The notes: generated by a model from the letters alone, not told the origin. Shown: positions 17,966 through 26,671, numbered from the stretch's first letter. The stretch: DNA of 64,000 nucleotides from Bacteroidota bacterium (GCA_020160935.1 JAIUPL010000003.1:186001-250000); one strand, 5' to 3'. Translations and numbers: made by a program.

Positions 17966-18075
17966 CCCCTCTACGCCTTGTGTCCTTTGTGCAACCCTTT
18001 GTGTCCTTCGTGGTAAAAAAATATTAAACACTAAGGACACAAAGGGTTGCACAAAGGACACAAGGCGTAGAGGGG
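17966..18075. repeat. Long palindrome B1 between divergent genes
   Basis: Arms 17966-18008 and 18033-18075 are perfect 43-bp inverted repeats with a 24-bp centre. The arm contains the word CACAAAGGACACAAGG and its shorter variant. It lies between the start of tsaD and the start of bactofilin, which diverge, so it cannot serve as a terminator for either. The word recurs in the element at 20412-20500. Confidence 0.95.
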
Positions 18076-18261
18076 ATAAAAAACATATTTGTATTTAATT
18101 GTATTTGACCGCGTAAAATTACGACTTTTGCAACGCTTGACCACAACAGGATAGTTTGACCGCCTGAATTGGCATGATTCTTCGTTATCTATATCATGGT
18201 TCCGCTGAAGCGGGATCGTATCAAAACATACTATCCAAAAATTTCAAATCACCTGTTTTCT

Positions 18262-18654
18262 ATGTTTGGAAGCAATACCAAAGAAAAGAGCCCTGCTACC
18301 AGCACCCTGATTGGCACGGACAAAGAAGGGTCCGCCACCACTGTCATTGCAAAAGGCACCGTTATAGAAGGTTCGTTTGCCTGCAATGAAAATGTGCGTC
18401 TCGACGGCGCTATCCACGGCGAAGTGAAGGTCGACAAACGTTTTGTCATGGGCGACACCAGTTATGTACAAGGCAATATCCACGCCCGCGACGCTGCTAT
18501 CAAAGGCAAGATCAAAGGCGATCTGTATATCAAGGAAGCCCTTCACCTCATGGACTCCGCTGTGATCGAAGGCAATATCACTGCCAAAACCATGGTGGTG
18601 GAAGAAGGTGCACGGTATAATGGATCGTGCAAGATAGGGGAGAGCAAAGCATAG
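18262..18654 (+). CDS. Bactofilin (polymer-forming cytoskeletal protein)
   Basis: The ATG at 18262 gives a 130-residue protein (MFGSNTKEKSPATSTLIG). After a ~25-residue disordered tail comes the bactofilin right-handed beta-helix: TVIAKGTVIEGSF, NVRLDGAIHGEV, YVQGNIHARDAAIKGKIKGD and ALHLMDSAVIEGNI. The regular V/I-x-G-x-I/V ladder is diagnostic. Bactofilins polymerise without nucleotide into filaments used in shape or polar organisation. The longer upstream frame (from 18196) carries no family features. No obvious partner peptidase is next to it. Confidence 0.93.
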   Translation: MFGSNTKEKSPATSTLIGTDKEGSATTVIAKGTVIEGSFACNENVRLDGAIHGEVKVDKRFVMGDTSYVQGNIHARDAAIKGKIKGDLYIKEALHLMDSAVIEGNITAKTMVVEEGARYNGSCKIGESKA

Positions 18655-18687
18655 TAAGATTTTGAGGGTTCGGCTTGCGCCGAACAT

Positions 18688-18863
18688 GGGTCTGGGATTT
18701 TGCGGATTGAGCGGATAATATTGATTTTTGGTGGCCTGGCGGCCACTTTATTCTTTTATACTGTTTAATCTACATAACTGCCGAAGGCAGAAAAATTGAA
18801 TAAAGTGGCCGCCAGGCCACCAAAAATCAATATTATCCGCTCAATCCGCAAAATCCCAGACCC
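18688..18863. repeat. Long palindrome A2, 66-bp perfect arms
   Basis: Arms 18688-18753 and 18798-18863 are identical in inverse over 66 bp; the centre of 44 bp holds a minor hairpin (CTGCC-GAA-GGCAG). Outside the arms lie two small hairpins (TTCGGC-TTGC-GCCGAA and TTTGGC-GCAA-GCCAAA), so the imperfect pairing spans about 18667-18885. The words GGATTGAGCGGAT and GTGGCCTGGCGGCCAC are shared with the element at 8689-8908. It separates bactofilin from the DUF3822 gene. Confidence 0.95.
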
Positions 18864-18998
18864 CATTTGGCGCAAGCCAAATCCCTTTCGGCAAAGCCAA
18901 CATCCAAACAAATACAGTCGGAAATCCGAATTCGCAGTACATTCACGCGCTCTTACGCGATGACGGTGCCGAATTCAGGTTTCCGTTCTTTTTTTAGC

Positions 18999-19835
18999 AT
19001 GGATAAATCCGTTTTTTCTTTTGTAGACAAGCGCCTGAATGCCGATACAGCCGCCACTGCCCGCCGACTGCTGACCGTAGGCGCGGGAGGGCTGCACTTG
19101 GCCGTTTTGTCGGAAACAGGAGAAGTGTGGGCCTTACAGGCCTGGCATTTTCAGAGGCCCGGTCCGACCGAACAGCACATTCGGATGGTGATGGGGCAGG
19201 AGCCGGTGCTGCAATGGACTTACAAACACACTTCCTGGGCCTGGGCCGAACCGCAGGCCACGCTGGTGCCTCGCCGCTTGTTTCACCCTGATCACCTGAG
19301 CGATTATTTTCAGATCCTGCTACCGGCCGGTGGGCAATACCATTACGGATATGAATCGCTGTCGGTATTCGACTGTTTTCTGGTGTATGCCATCGAAACT
19401 TCTTTGCATACCTGGAGCGAGCAGCACAGGCCGTCGGGCGATTCCTCGCAGCACCTGGCAGGGGCTTTGTTGCAGAATTTTCACCATATCGCCGACTTTT
19501 CTGACCATCAGGTATTTGTTCATTTCAGGTTTCAAAGCCTGCAAATTGCAGTGTTTGAACGGCGCAATCTGTTGTTTTTCAATAGTTTCGAATATCAACA
19601 TGCCAATGATGCGCTGTACTACGTTTTGCTGGCGTATGAGCAGTTTAAACTAAACCCGCTGGACCTGCCCTTGATGCTCAGCGGCAGCCTGGTGGAAGAT
19701 TCTGAAATTTTCCGGCAGTTGAAGCGATACTTCCGTACTCTGCGTTTTTCGCCCCTGCCTTCTTCCATTCAACTGCCGCAAAGCGCCGTAGAATTGCCTG
19801 CTCATTACTGGTTTGAGGTGTTCAGCCTGTTGTAA
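18999..19835 (+). CDS. DUF3822 family protein
   Basis: The ATG at 18999 gives 278 residues; the longer frame from 18867 begins inside the palindrome and is not family-like. The protein matches DUF3822, a Bacteroidota family with an actin-like (ASKHA) N-terminal fold: FSMDKSVFSFVD, GGLHLAVLSETGEVWALQ, SVFDCFLVYAIE, HFRFQSLQIAVFERRNLLFF and NDALYYVLLAYEQFKLNPLD. It is usually found directly before rsmD, as here with a 36-bp gap, so the two form an operon. Function unknown. Confidence 0.85.
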   Translation: MDKSVFSFVDKRLNADTAATARRLLTVGAGGLHLAVLSETGEVWALQAWHFQRPGPTEQHIRMVMGQEPVLQWTYKHTSWAWAEPQATLVPRRLFHPDHLSDYFQILLPAGGQYHYGYESLSVFDCFLVYAIETSLHTWSEQHRPSGDSSQHLAGALLQNFHHIADFSDHQVFVHFRFQSLQIAVFERRNLLFFNSFEYQHANDALYYVLLAYEQFKLNPLDLPLMLSGSLVEDSEIFRQLKRYFRTLRFSPLPSSIQLPQSAVELPAHYWFEVFSLL

Positions 19836-19871
19836 GTTTCCATTTTCCGAACTCAAAATTACCGATACGAT

Positions 19872-20411
19872 ATGCGCATTATTGGAGGCAAATTCAAGGG
19901 CCGACGTTTTACCCCGCCTGCCGACCACTGGCCGACTCGGCCTACCACGGACTATGCCAAAGAGGCTCTGTTCAATATTTTGAACAATCAACTCGATTTC
20001 GAGGCCTCCAAAGTGCTCGATTTGTTCGGGGGCACAGGTAGCCATAGTTATGAGTTTATATCGCGGGGGTGTGAGGATGTGACGTATGTCGACAAGTTTC
20101 CCGACGCGGTTCGTTTTGTGCGCAAAACCGTGCAAACACTCGGCATCGAAGCGCAGTTGAAAATCATGCAAATGGATGTGTTCAAGTTTATCGAACATGC
20201 CACCTCTCAGTACGACTACATTTTTGCCGGGCCGCCTTATGCGCTGCCGACGATCGATATTATTCCCAACCTGATTTTTGAAAAGAATTTGCTGGTGTCG
20301 GATGGGCTGTTTGTGCTGGAACACAACCCGCACCACGATTTTCTGGAGCATCCGCATTTGGTGGATGTGCGGAATTATGGGAAAACAATTTTTAGTTTTT
20401 TCAGACCTTAG
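19872..20411 (+). CDS. rsmD: 16S rRNA (guanine(966)-N2)-methyltransferase
   Basis: This 179-residue SAM-dependent methyltransferase modifies G966 in helix 31 of 16S rRNA. It opens MRIIGGKFKGRRF, then RPTTDYAKEALFNIL and the SAM motif VLDLFGGTGSHSYE (residues 48-61). The catalytic (D/N)PPY motif reads GPPY at residues 120-123, with Gly in place of Asp. Length and all other motifs fit RsmD. A palindrome begins at the base after its stop codon. Confidence 0.92.
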   Translation: MRIIGGKFKGRRFTPPADHWPTRPTTDYAKEALFNILNNQLDFEASKVLDLFGGTGSHSYEFISRGCEDVTYVDKFPDAVRFVRKTVQTLGIEAQLKIMQMDVFKFIEHATSQYDYIFAGPPYALPTIDIIPNLIFEKNLLVSDGLFVLEHNPHHDFLEHPHLVDVRNYGKTIFSFFRP

Positions 20412-20500
20412 CCTTGTGTTCTTTGTGAAACCTTCGTGTTCTTCGTGGTAAAAAAATTTTTAACCACAACGTGCACAAAGGTTTCACAAAGAACACAAAG
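20412..20500. repeat. Long palindrome B2
   Basis: Arms 20412-20434 and 20478-20500 pair over 23 bp with one mismatch; pairing continues imperfectly through CGTGGTAAAAAAA against TTTTTAACCAC. The arm word (CACAAAGAACACAAAG) is a variant of that at 17966-18075. The left arm starts at the base next to the rsmD stop codon (20409-20411). Confidence 0.9.
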
Positions 20501-20539
20501 CGTAGAGTTGACCAATTTAATTGATAAATTTATACAGAC

Positions 20540-20821
20540 ATGGGCGAAGAATTCCCCTCTCCAAATGGAAAATACATCCTCTACCTGAGTTGCAACGAAA
20601 TGCGCATGTCGCTGTGGGTGTGCAGCCCGACGCTGGTAGAAGCCGACACCAAACGCGTGTTGTACGATGCCCCTGGCGACCATGATGCAGGCGATATCAA
20701 ATGGTCGGACGATAGCACAGAAGTCCGTTTTTACCAACGCATTTACCCCAATGGATCTGAAGGCAAGTATGCATGCCTCCGCATCGCCCATGGAGAAGCC
20801 ACCCTTGAATACGAATCCTGA
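20540..20821 (+). CDS. Small hypothetical protein
   Basis: This 93-residue protein has no signal peptide or membrane segment. The composition is normal for a soluble beta-rich protein (PNGKYILYLSCNEMRMSLWV, then GDIKWSDDSTEVRFYQRIYP), and the second half recalls a single WD40-like blade, which is only a resemblance. It is followed 13 bp later by the ligand-gated channel gene, so the two are probably cotranscribed. I do not know its function. Confidence 0.6.
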   Translation: MGEEFPSPNGKYILYLSCNEMRMSLWVCSPTLVEADTKRVLYDAPGDHDAGDIKWSDDSTEVRFYQRIYPNGSEGKYACLRIAHGEATLEYES

Positions 20822-20834
20822 GTATTGTTTCTAT

Positions 20835-21779
20835 ATGAAAATCATCCTGTCCCTCCTGCTGTTCGTTTGTAGCCTCGGGTTTGTGCACGCGCAGGCCGAT
20901 ACCGTCAAAATCGGCGCCTATATCAACGACCTGTACGACATCAACCTGAGCGAAAAGAGTTTTTCCACCGAGTTCTGGGTGTGGTTTAATTACCGGGATT
21001 CGCTGCTGAAACCCCTGGAATCGCTTGAAGTGTCGAATGCGAAGGAGGTAGACAGCAGTCTTTCCTTTTTTGAAATCAAGGGCGGTACCTGCTGGGCCAG
21101 CAAAAAGGTGCATGCAGTCATCAAAAAAGACTGGGATATCCGTCGTTTCCCGTTCGATGAACAAACCATGCACATCGAACTGGAAGACAGCAACTACGAC
21201 ATCAATGCCGTGGTGTATGTGGCAGATACGGCCAATACCCGTTACGATGAACAGGTGAAATTATCAAACTGGAACATCGAGTCGTTTCACGTCAGCACCG
21301 GGGTCAAAAAATACCCGACTACTTATGGCGACCCTACGCTGACCGGCAGCAGCGAATATCCGTATGCATCGCTCGACATGACCATCAAACGCAAGAGTTG
21401 GGGGTTGTTTTTTTCCCTGTTCACTGGCTTGTATGTGGCATTTTTTATCTCTTCACTGGTTTTCTTTATCGATCCGATCGAGGTAGATCCGCGCTTTGGA
21501 CTTTCAGTGGGCGGGCTGTTTGCTGCCGTGGGCAACAAGTACATCGTGGATTCTATTCTGCCGCAGTCGACCACTTTTACGCTCGTTGACAAATTGCATA
21601 TCCTGACTTACGTGTTTTTGCTGATCTGCATTGTATTTTCGGTCATTTCACTACGTATGTGGAAAAATGGCGAAGAGGAACGCTCTCGGCGCTTCGACCG
21701 GCGTTCGTATGCATTCATCTTCTCGCTGTATGTACTGGCGAATGTGGTGCTGATCGGGATGGCTGCGATAGGAGTGTGA
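20835..21779 (+). CDS. Pentameric ligand-gated ion channel homologue
   Basis: The ATG at 20835 gives 314 residues, close to GLIC (317). A signal peptide (1-19) precedes an extracellular beta domain with the family's FPFDEQ (105-110), W100 and the pre-M1 strand YASLDMTIKRKSW. Four membrane helices follow: M1 ~189-212, M2 220-242 (PRFGLSVGGLFAAVGNKYIV, with the LP turn after it), M3 252-274 and M4 291-313. The Cys loop is absent, as in other prokaryotic members. It should form a homopentameric cation or anion channel in the inner membrane; the ligand cannot be read from sequence. Confidence 0.82.
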   Translation: MKIILSLLLFVCSLGFVHAQADTVKIGAYINDLYDINLSEKSFSTEFWVWFNYRDSLLKPLESLEVSNAKEVDSSLSFFEIKGGTCWASKKVHAVIKKDWDIRRFPFDEQTMHIELEDSNYDINAVVYVADTANTRYDEQVKLSNWNIESFHVSTGVKKYPTTYGDPTLTGSSEYPYASLDMTIKRKSWGLFFSLFTGLYVAFFISSLVFFIDPIEVDPRFGLSVGGLFAAVGNKYIVDSILPQSTTFTLVDKLHILTYVFLLICIVFSVISLRMWKNGEEERSRRFDRRSYAFIFSLYVLANVVLIGMAAIGV

Positions 21780-21790
21780 GGTAAAACACC

Positions 21791-22477
21791 CTAGATTCCC
21801 ATCCTGAAATCCTTTACACTTTCCTCCGCAAACCGGAAATCTTCAAAGGTAGCCTTGTTGCCCTGTCCGGCAGGCGACTGAGCGCCCACGCCAATTTTCA
21901 AAGCGGCTGGGTATTCGTTTTTAAAGACACGCACCAGTTGCCATTCCGAGCCATTCAGCGAATAGTAAAACCCCACCACTTTAGTGTCGGATGAAATTTT
22001 AAGGTACACGGCACTAGTGTCCACGGCGTCGTGGTTGTTGTCATCTGAAAAATCCCGGGTTTTTACCGTCACCAGGCGCTTGTGCAATCTTTCATCGGCC
22101 TCGAAGGCAAATTTCAGCCATTGTTTTTCATTGACGTACAGAAATGCCATGCCCGCATCGTATTTCACCTGATGCACCGGCGTGGTTTTACAGGAAAAGG
22201 TAAAGGGTTTGGTATTATCTATCGTTTTCAGCAGGAGCGGTGCATTGGCTTTTTCATAAGGCGGGGCGCCGGGTTCAATGAAATAATCCGTTTCTGGTCC
22301 GGAAGTAATTTCCAGTTTGCCATCTGCCATTTGGGTGGTTTGCGCCGCTGCATTGTTCAGGCTTTCGGTAAATTCCCAGAATATTTTCCGGGATGGTTGT
22401 TGTTGGGGTTCCGGGGTTTTGCCGCAACCAAGCAAAGTGGCTAATGTGAAAGAGAAAGGAATAAGATTGCGTACCAT
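21791..22477 (-). CDS. DUF1349-family lipoprotein
   Basis: This 228-residue protein has a lipoprotein signal (LATLLGCGK, Cys18). The rest fits DUF1349, a concanavalin-like beta-sandwich: FWEFTESLNN, GPETDYFIEPGAPPY, DAGMAFLYVNEKQWLKFAFE, FYYSLNGSEWQLVRVFKN and KIGVGAQSPAGQGNKATFED, the last being the conserved family end. Such proteins are often linked to carbohydrate use, but no activity is established. Eleven bases separate it from the upstream permease gene, so they may be cotranscribed. It converges with the channel gene. Confidence 0.85.
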   Translation of the reverse strand: MVRNLIPFSFTLATLLGCGKTPEPQQQPSRKIFWEFTESLNNAAAQTTQMADGKLEITSGPETDYFIEPGAPPYEKANAPLLLKTIDNTKPFTFSCKTTPVHQVKYDAGMAFLYVNEKQWLKFAFEADERLHKRLVTVKTRDFSDDNNHDAVDTSAVYLKISSDTKVVGFYYSLNGSEWQLVRVFKNEYPAALKIGVGAQSPAGQGNKATFEDFRFAEESVKDFRMGI

Positions 22478-22488
22478 GTTTGAATAAT

Positions 22489-23916
22489 TTATTTAATTCT
22501 GCCTTTTGCCCAAAAATAAAGCGGGAACCCCAGGCCTACAATAGCCAAACCCGGAATGGTAAACTGCGGTTTGGTAAATAACAAATTGACCGTAAACAAT
22601 GCTGCCATTACCATGTACAAAATCGGCAGATACGGATAACCGAATGCCTTGTAAGGGCGCTCGATTTCAGGTCGCTTTTTTCGCAGAATAAAAATGCCTG
22701 CTACGGTAAGGATGTAGAACAGCATCACGGCAAACATGACATAATCCAGCAAGTCGCCATATTTCCCGGACAAACACAACACCGAACACCAGATAAACTG
22801 CACCCACAAAGCAAAGCCGGGTACACCATTGGTATTGAGTTCCTTCATTTTGTCAAAAAACAGGCCGTCGGTTGCCATCGAACGATACAAACGAGCACCC
22901 GACAGCACCAGTCCGTTGTTGCATCCAAAAGTGGAGATCATGATGATGACAGCCATAATGACGCCTCCGCCCAGGCCCAGCATGGCCGTGAGTGCAGCCG
23001 TGCCCACACGATCCTGCGTGGCGTGCTGAATGCCCTTGCTGAGCACATCGGCGCCGGAGGCTTCGCCCCAGAACGGAAGGATGCAGAGGTAAGCCAGGTT
23101 GGCCAGCATGTACAAAACCGTCACGCCAATGACGCCCATGGCCAGTGCAAGGGGCACATTGCGCTTCGGATTTTCGATTTCACCGGCAATAAAAGTTACA
23201 TTGTTCCAGGCGTCGCTGCTGAACAGGGAACCAACCATTGCCACACCCAGTGCCGAGCCGATACCGATCAGGCCCCAGGTTTCGGTGGATTTGATATTGG
23301 TGAAAAAATTGTCGAAATTCAGGGCAATAACCTCCGGGTTTCTAAAAACAAGCAATCCGAATATAATCAGCAGACCCAGCGACAAGGCTTTGAGCGTCGT
23401 CAGCACATTTTGAATAAACGCTCCGGTTTGCAGCCCGCGTGTATTCAGCCAGGTGAGTACAAAAAGGGAAGCAATAGCCAGCAATTGTGCGGCGGAGATG
23501 CGCACAAACCCCAAATCCGCCAGAATATTGTCGGGGCCCAGAGAGGGCACCAATACGCCTGTAAATTTGGCAAATGCTACTGCTACGGCAGCAATCGTAC
23601 CGCTTTGTATGACTGCGAACATGGCCCAGCCAAACAAAAAAGCCACCATTTGGCCATACGATTCTTTCAGATATTGGTACTGCCCGCCACTTTTAGGAAA
23701 CATCCCTGCAAGTTCGCCATACGACAAAGCGGCTATCAGGGTCATCACGCCGGTGAGCGCCCAGGCCAGCATCAGTAAAAATGGACTGCCCAGCACACGG
23801 CTCATGTCGGCGCTGACGATGAAAATGCCGGAGCCGATCATGCTGCCCGAAACGATGAATGTAGCGGTGGTGAGGGAAACTTTTGGGGTAGATGGTTCTG
23901 TCTGATGTTGCTCCAT
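22489..23916 (-). CDS. Amino acid permease, APC superfamily
   Basis: I chose the ATG at 23914-23916 (MEQHQTEPSTPKVSLTT); the longer frame adds 15 unlikely residues. The 475-residue protein has about 12 membrane helices. The first carries the APC motif GSMIGSGIFIVSADM, followed by SYGELAGMFPKSGGQYQYLK, both typical of the LAT/amino-acid-transporter group. WNNVTFIAGEIENPKRNVPLA and the C-terminal RPEIERPYKAFGYPYLPI fit as well. It takes up or exchanges amino acids across the inner membrane; the substrate is not predictable. Confidence 0.92.
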   Translation of the reverse strand: MEQHQTEPSTPKVSLTTATFIVSGSMIGSGIFIVSADMSRVLGSPFLLMLAWALTGVMTLIAALSYGELAGMFPKSGGQYQYLKESYGQMVAFLFGWAMFAVIQSGTIAAVAVAFAKFTGVLVPSLGPDNILADLGFVRISAAQLLAIASLFVLTWLNTRGLQTGAFIQNVLTTLKALSLGLLIIFGLLVFRNPEVIALNFDNFFTNIKSTETWGLIGIGSALGVAMVGSLFSSDAWNNVTFIAGEIENPKRNVPLALAMGVIGVTVLYMLANLAYLCILPFWGEASGADVLSKGIQHATQDRVGTAALTAMLGLGGGVIMAVIIMISTFGCNNGLVLSGARLYRSMATDGLFFDKMKELNTNGVPGFALWVQFIWCSVLCLSGKYGDLLDYVMFAVMLFYILTVAGIFILRKKRPEIERPYKAFGYPYLPILYMVMAALFTVNLLFTKPQFTIPGLAIVGLGFPLYFWAKGRIK

Positions 23917-24000
23917 GGATGCGGGTTGGTCTTGTTCGAATGCGCTAAAGTAGCACAGCAAGGGTAATGAAGAGGGGGCGCTGTGTATTTTTATCTACGA

Positions 24001-24900
24001 ATGTACTTCTGGGGCGTTTTTTCTACAATGGATGCCTGTTTTCCCCGGCACAGGGTTTTGAGGTTTGCCAGCATACTGCAGCAAGCAGGTAAATTTTCAA
24101 TAAGAATATCCTTGGCAAACGAAACCACATCAAAATCCGGATTGGGCGCAAGATGGGAAGAACTCACGCTTGGCCTGTACGATGCCGTCCGCTTCCTGGG
24201 GCGATTATTCAGGCAGGCAGTAAGCCGGCCCTTTGATTTTCAGGAGATTATACGTCAATGTTATGAAATCGGGTACCGATCCCTGCCACTTATTACCCTC
24301 ACGGGGTTTGTGACGGGTATTGTTTTTACGAAACAGTCGCGACCATCACTGGTATCATTTGGCGCTACCTCCTGGCTGCCTTCGCTGATTGCTATTGCCA
24401 TGATTCGGGCGCTGGCGCCGCTGGTAACGGCGCTGATCTGTGCAGGCAAGGTAGGTTCAAACATCGGCGCTGAACTAGGCTCCATGAAAGTAACCGAACA
24501 GATCGACGCCATGGAAGTATCGGGTTCCCGGCCGTTCAATTTTCTGATTGTAACACGTGTGGCTGCCAGTACGCTGATGATTCCCGTGCTGGCCATGTAC
24601 TGCGCTTTTGTTGGCCTGCTTGGCTCTTTTCTGAACATTTATCAGAATGAAAAAACCAGTTTTGTTACGTTCATCGCAGATGCCTTCGAACAAATCAGTT
24701 TTCTGGACCTGGGCACCTCCCTCACCAAAGCCATTTCGTTTGGCTTCACCATTGGCGCGGTGGCTTGTTACAAAGGTTTTTATGCCTCCAACGGCACCCA
24801 GGGGGTAGGGAAGGCCGCCAACACGGCGGTAGTGCTGTCCATGTTTCTCATTTTTATGGAAGAACTCGTCATCGTCCAGGTTTCCAACTGGCTGCGATAA
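24001..24900 (+). CDS. mlaE: MlaE-family ABC transporter permease
   Basis: MlaE is the membrane permease of the phospholipid transport ABC system at the inner membrane. Hallmarks are LPLITLTGFVTGIVFTKQSR, the conserved ELGSMKVTEQIDAMEV, and the C-terminal helices GFTIGAVACYKGFYAS. The start is uncertain: GTG at 23983, ATG 24001 or ATG 24028 (MDACFPRH) are all possible, and the family usually runs 250-265 residues, which favours a late one. The mlaF gene starts 11 bp after the stop, and mlaD follows 2 bp after mlaF. Confidence 0.93.
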   Translation: MYFWGVFSTMDACFPRHRVLRFASILQQAGKFSIRISLANETTSKSGLGARWEELTLGLYDAVRFLGRLFRQAVSRPFDFQEIIRQCYEIGYRSLPLITLTGFVTGIVFTKQSRPSLVSFGATSWLPSLIAIAMIRALAPLVTALICAGKVGSNIGAELGSMKVTEQIDAMEVSGSRPFNFLIVTRVAASTLMIPVLAMYCAFVGLLGSFLNIYQNEKTSFVTFIADAFEQISFLDLGTSLTKAISFGFTIGAVACYKGFYASNGTQGVGKAANTAVVLSMFLIFMEELVIVQVSNWLR

Positions 24901-24911
24901 TTGTATTCATT

Positions 24912-25682
24912 ATGGCATACGAACATCAGATAGATTACGATCAGCGCGTCATTGAAATACGCGGTTTGTACAAATCCTTTGGCTCGCTCAAGGTGCTGCA
25001 GGGTGTCGACCTTGATGTATTCAAAGGCGAAAATGTGGTGGTACTCGGTCGGTCAGGTACCGGCAAATCGGTTTTGATCAAAATTATTGCAGGTCTGCTG
25101 CCACCCGATGCGGGAACAGTGGATGTGCTGGGCCGTCGCGTCAGCGAACTTTCCGAAGAAGCATTGCGCGCACTGCGACTGAAATTGGGTTTTTCTTTCC
25201 AAAACAGCGCTTTGTACGACAGCATGAGCATTCGGGAAAACCTGGAATTTCCGGTGATCCGGAATATGCCGGCCATGAACAAATCCTCCCTGAATGACCT
25301 GGTAAAAGAAACGCTGGACGCGGTCGGGCTGCTCAACAAAATAGACCGAATGCCTTCGGAACTTTCTGGCGGGCAGCGAAAACGCATCGGCATCGCACGC
25401 ACATTGATGCTGAAACCCGAGATCATGCTGTACGACGAGCCCACAGCCGGACTCGACCCCGTGACATCCGTGGAGATCAACAAACTCATCAACGAGGTGC
25501 AGGAACGTTACAACACCAGCGCCATCATCATTACCCACGACCTGGCCTGCGCCAAAACCACGGGCGACCGCGTCGTGATGCTTTTTGAAGGAAAAGTGGC
25601 CAAAGAAGGTTCTTTTCAGGAGGTTTTTGCTTCGGATGACCCGGAGGTGCAAAATTTTTACAACTACAACTTTATTCAATAG
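24912..25682 (+). CDS. mlaF: MlaF-family ABC transporter ATP-binding protein
   Basis: This 256-residue ATPase drives the lipid transporter. The ATG at 24912 gives MAYEHQIDYDQRVIEIRGLY; the longer frame overlaps mlaE. Walker A is GRSGTGKSVL, the Q-loop is in FSFQNSALYDSMSIREN, the signature is LSGGQRKRIG, Walker B is IMLYDEPTAGLDP and the switch His is in IIITHDLA. The Gln-Asn-Ser-Ala-Leu-Tyr-Asp run after the Q is typical of MlaF. Confidence 0.95.
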   Translation: MAYEHQIDYDQRVIEIRGLYKSFGSLKVLQGVDLDVFKGENVVVLGRSGTGKSVLIKIIAGLLPPDAGTVDVLGRRVSELSEEALRALRLKLGFSFQNSALYDSMSIRENLEFPVIRNMPAMNKSSLNDLVKETLDAVGLLNKIDRMPSELSGGQRKRIGIARTLMLKPEIMLYDEPTAGLDPVTSVEINKLINEVQERYNTSAIIITHDLACAKTTGDRVVMLFEGKVAKEGSFQEVFASDDPEVQNFYNYNFIQ

Positions 25683-25684
25683 CC

Positions 25685-26671
25685 ATGCAAACGACACCAA
25701 AAAAACGCGCCGTTATTGTCGGCAGTTTCGTCTTTTTAGGCCTCCTGTTTTTACTTGGAGGTATTCTGACCGTTGGAAATCTGCACAGCACCTTTTCCAG
25801 AAAAGTGGAGGTGACTGCCATTTTTGATGATGTAAACGGCCTGCAAGCGGGCAACAACGTCTGGTTTTCCGGGGTAAAAATCGGTACGGTCAAAAAACTG
25901 AGTTTCTACGGCGACTCCCGCGTGCTGGTACAAATGCGCCTTGAAGAGAAATCCCTGAATTTTATCCGAAAGGACGCCAAAGCCAAAATCAGTACTGATG
26001 GCCTTATTGGAAACAAGATCATCGTCATTACCGGCGGCACGCAGGCAGTGGGCCCGGTCGAAGACGGCGATGCGCTGGGTATAGAAAAACAGGTATCGAC
26101 GGAAGATATGCTGAATATGTTGCAAGACAACAACCGCAATTTGCTGCAAATCACCAGCGATTTTAAAGTTGTGAGCGGCAAAATTGCTGCCGGTGAAGGG
26201 TCGCTCGGTAAAATCATTCAGGATGAATCACTGTACAATACGCTCGATGCCACCATGGCTGCCTTGAAACGCTCATCAGCCCATGCCGAGCAATTGACAG
26301 CATCTGTGGCGAATTATGGTGAAAAATTGAACCGGGAGGGCTCTCTGGCCAACGACCTGGTAACGGATACCACCGTATTTAACAGCATACAGGCCTCCGT
26401 GAGACAACTGGAACAAACCATGGTGCTGGCTACTGCTGCCGCCGACTACCTGAAATCGACGACTTCCAATCTGGATAAGGCCACCGATCAATTGAGTAAC
26501 AATACGTCGCCTGCCGGCGTACTGCTCAACGACGAGCAAGCCGCTGCCCATCTGAAAGGAACCCTCAAAAACCTCGAAAGTGGATCTCAAAAACTGGACG
26601 AGGATTTGCGGGCTTTGCAGGACAATTTCCTGTTGCGCAGGTATTTTAAGAAGAAACGCAAAGCAGAGTAA
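25685..26671 (+). CDS. mlaD: MlaD-family (MCE domain) lipid-binding protein
   Basis: This 328-residue protein has one N-terminal membrane helix (about 9-31) and an MCE domain (about 38-120: VTAIFDDVNGLQAGNNVWFS, GVKIGTVKKL, ISTDGLIGNKIIVI). A long helical region to the C-terminus (about 130-320) resembles the extended coils of larger MCE proteins and may form a periplasmic bridge. No mlaB or mlaC lies adjacent. With mlaE and mlaF it forms one operon. A palindrome begins at the base after its stop codon. Confidence 0.93.
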   Translation: MQTTPKKRAVIVGSFVFLGLLFLLGGILTVGNLHSTFSRKVEVTAIFDDVNGLQAGNNVWFSGVKIGTVKKLSFYGDSRVLVQMRLEEKSLNFIRKDAKAKISTDGLIGNKIIVITGGTQAVGPVEDGDALGIEKQVSTEDMLNMLQDNNRNLLQITSDFKVVSGKIAAGEGSLGKIIQDESLYNTLDATMAALKRSSAHAEQLTASVANYGEKLNREGSLANDLVTDTTVFNSIQASVRQLEQTMVLATAAADYLKSTTSNLDKATDQLSNNTSPAGVLLNDEQAAAHLKGTLKNLESGSQKLDEDLRALQDNFLLRRYFKKKRKAE

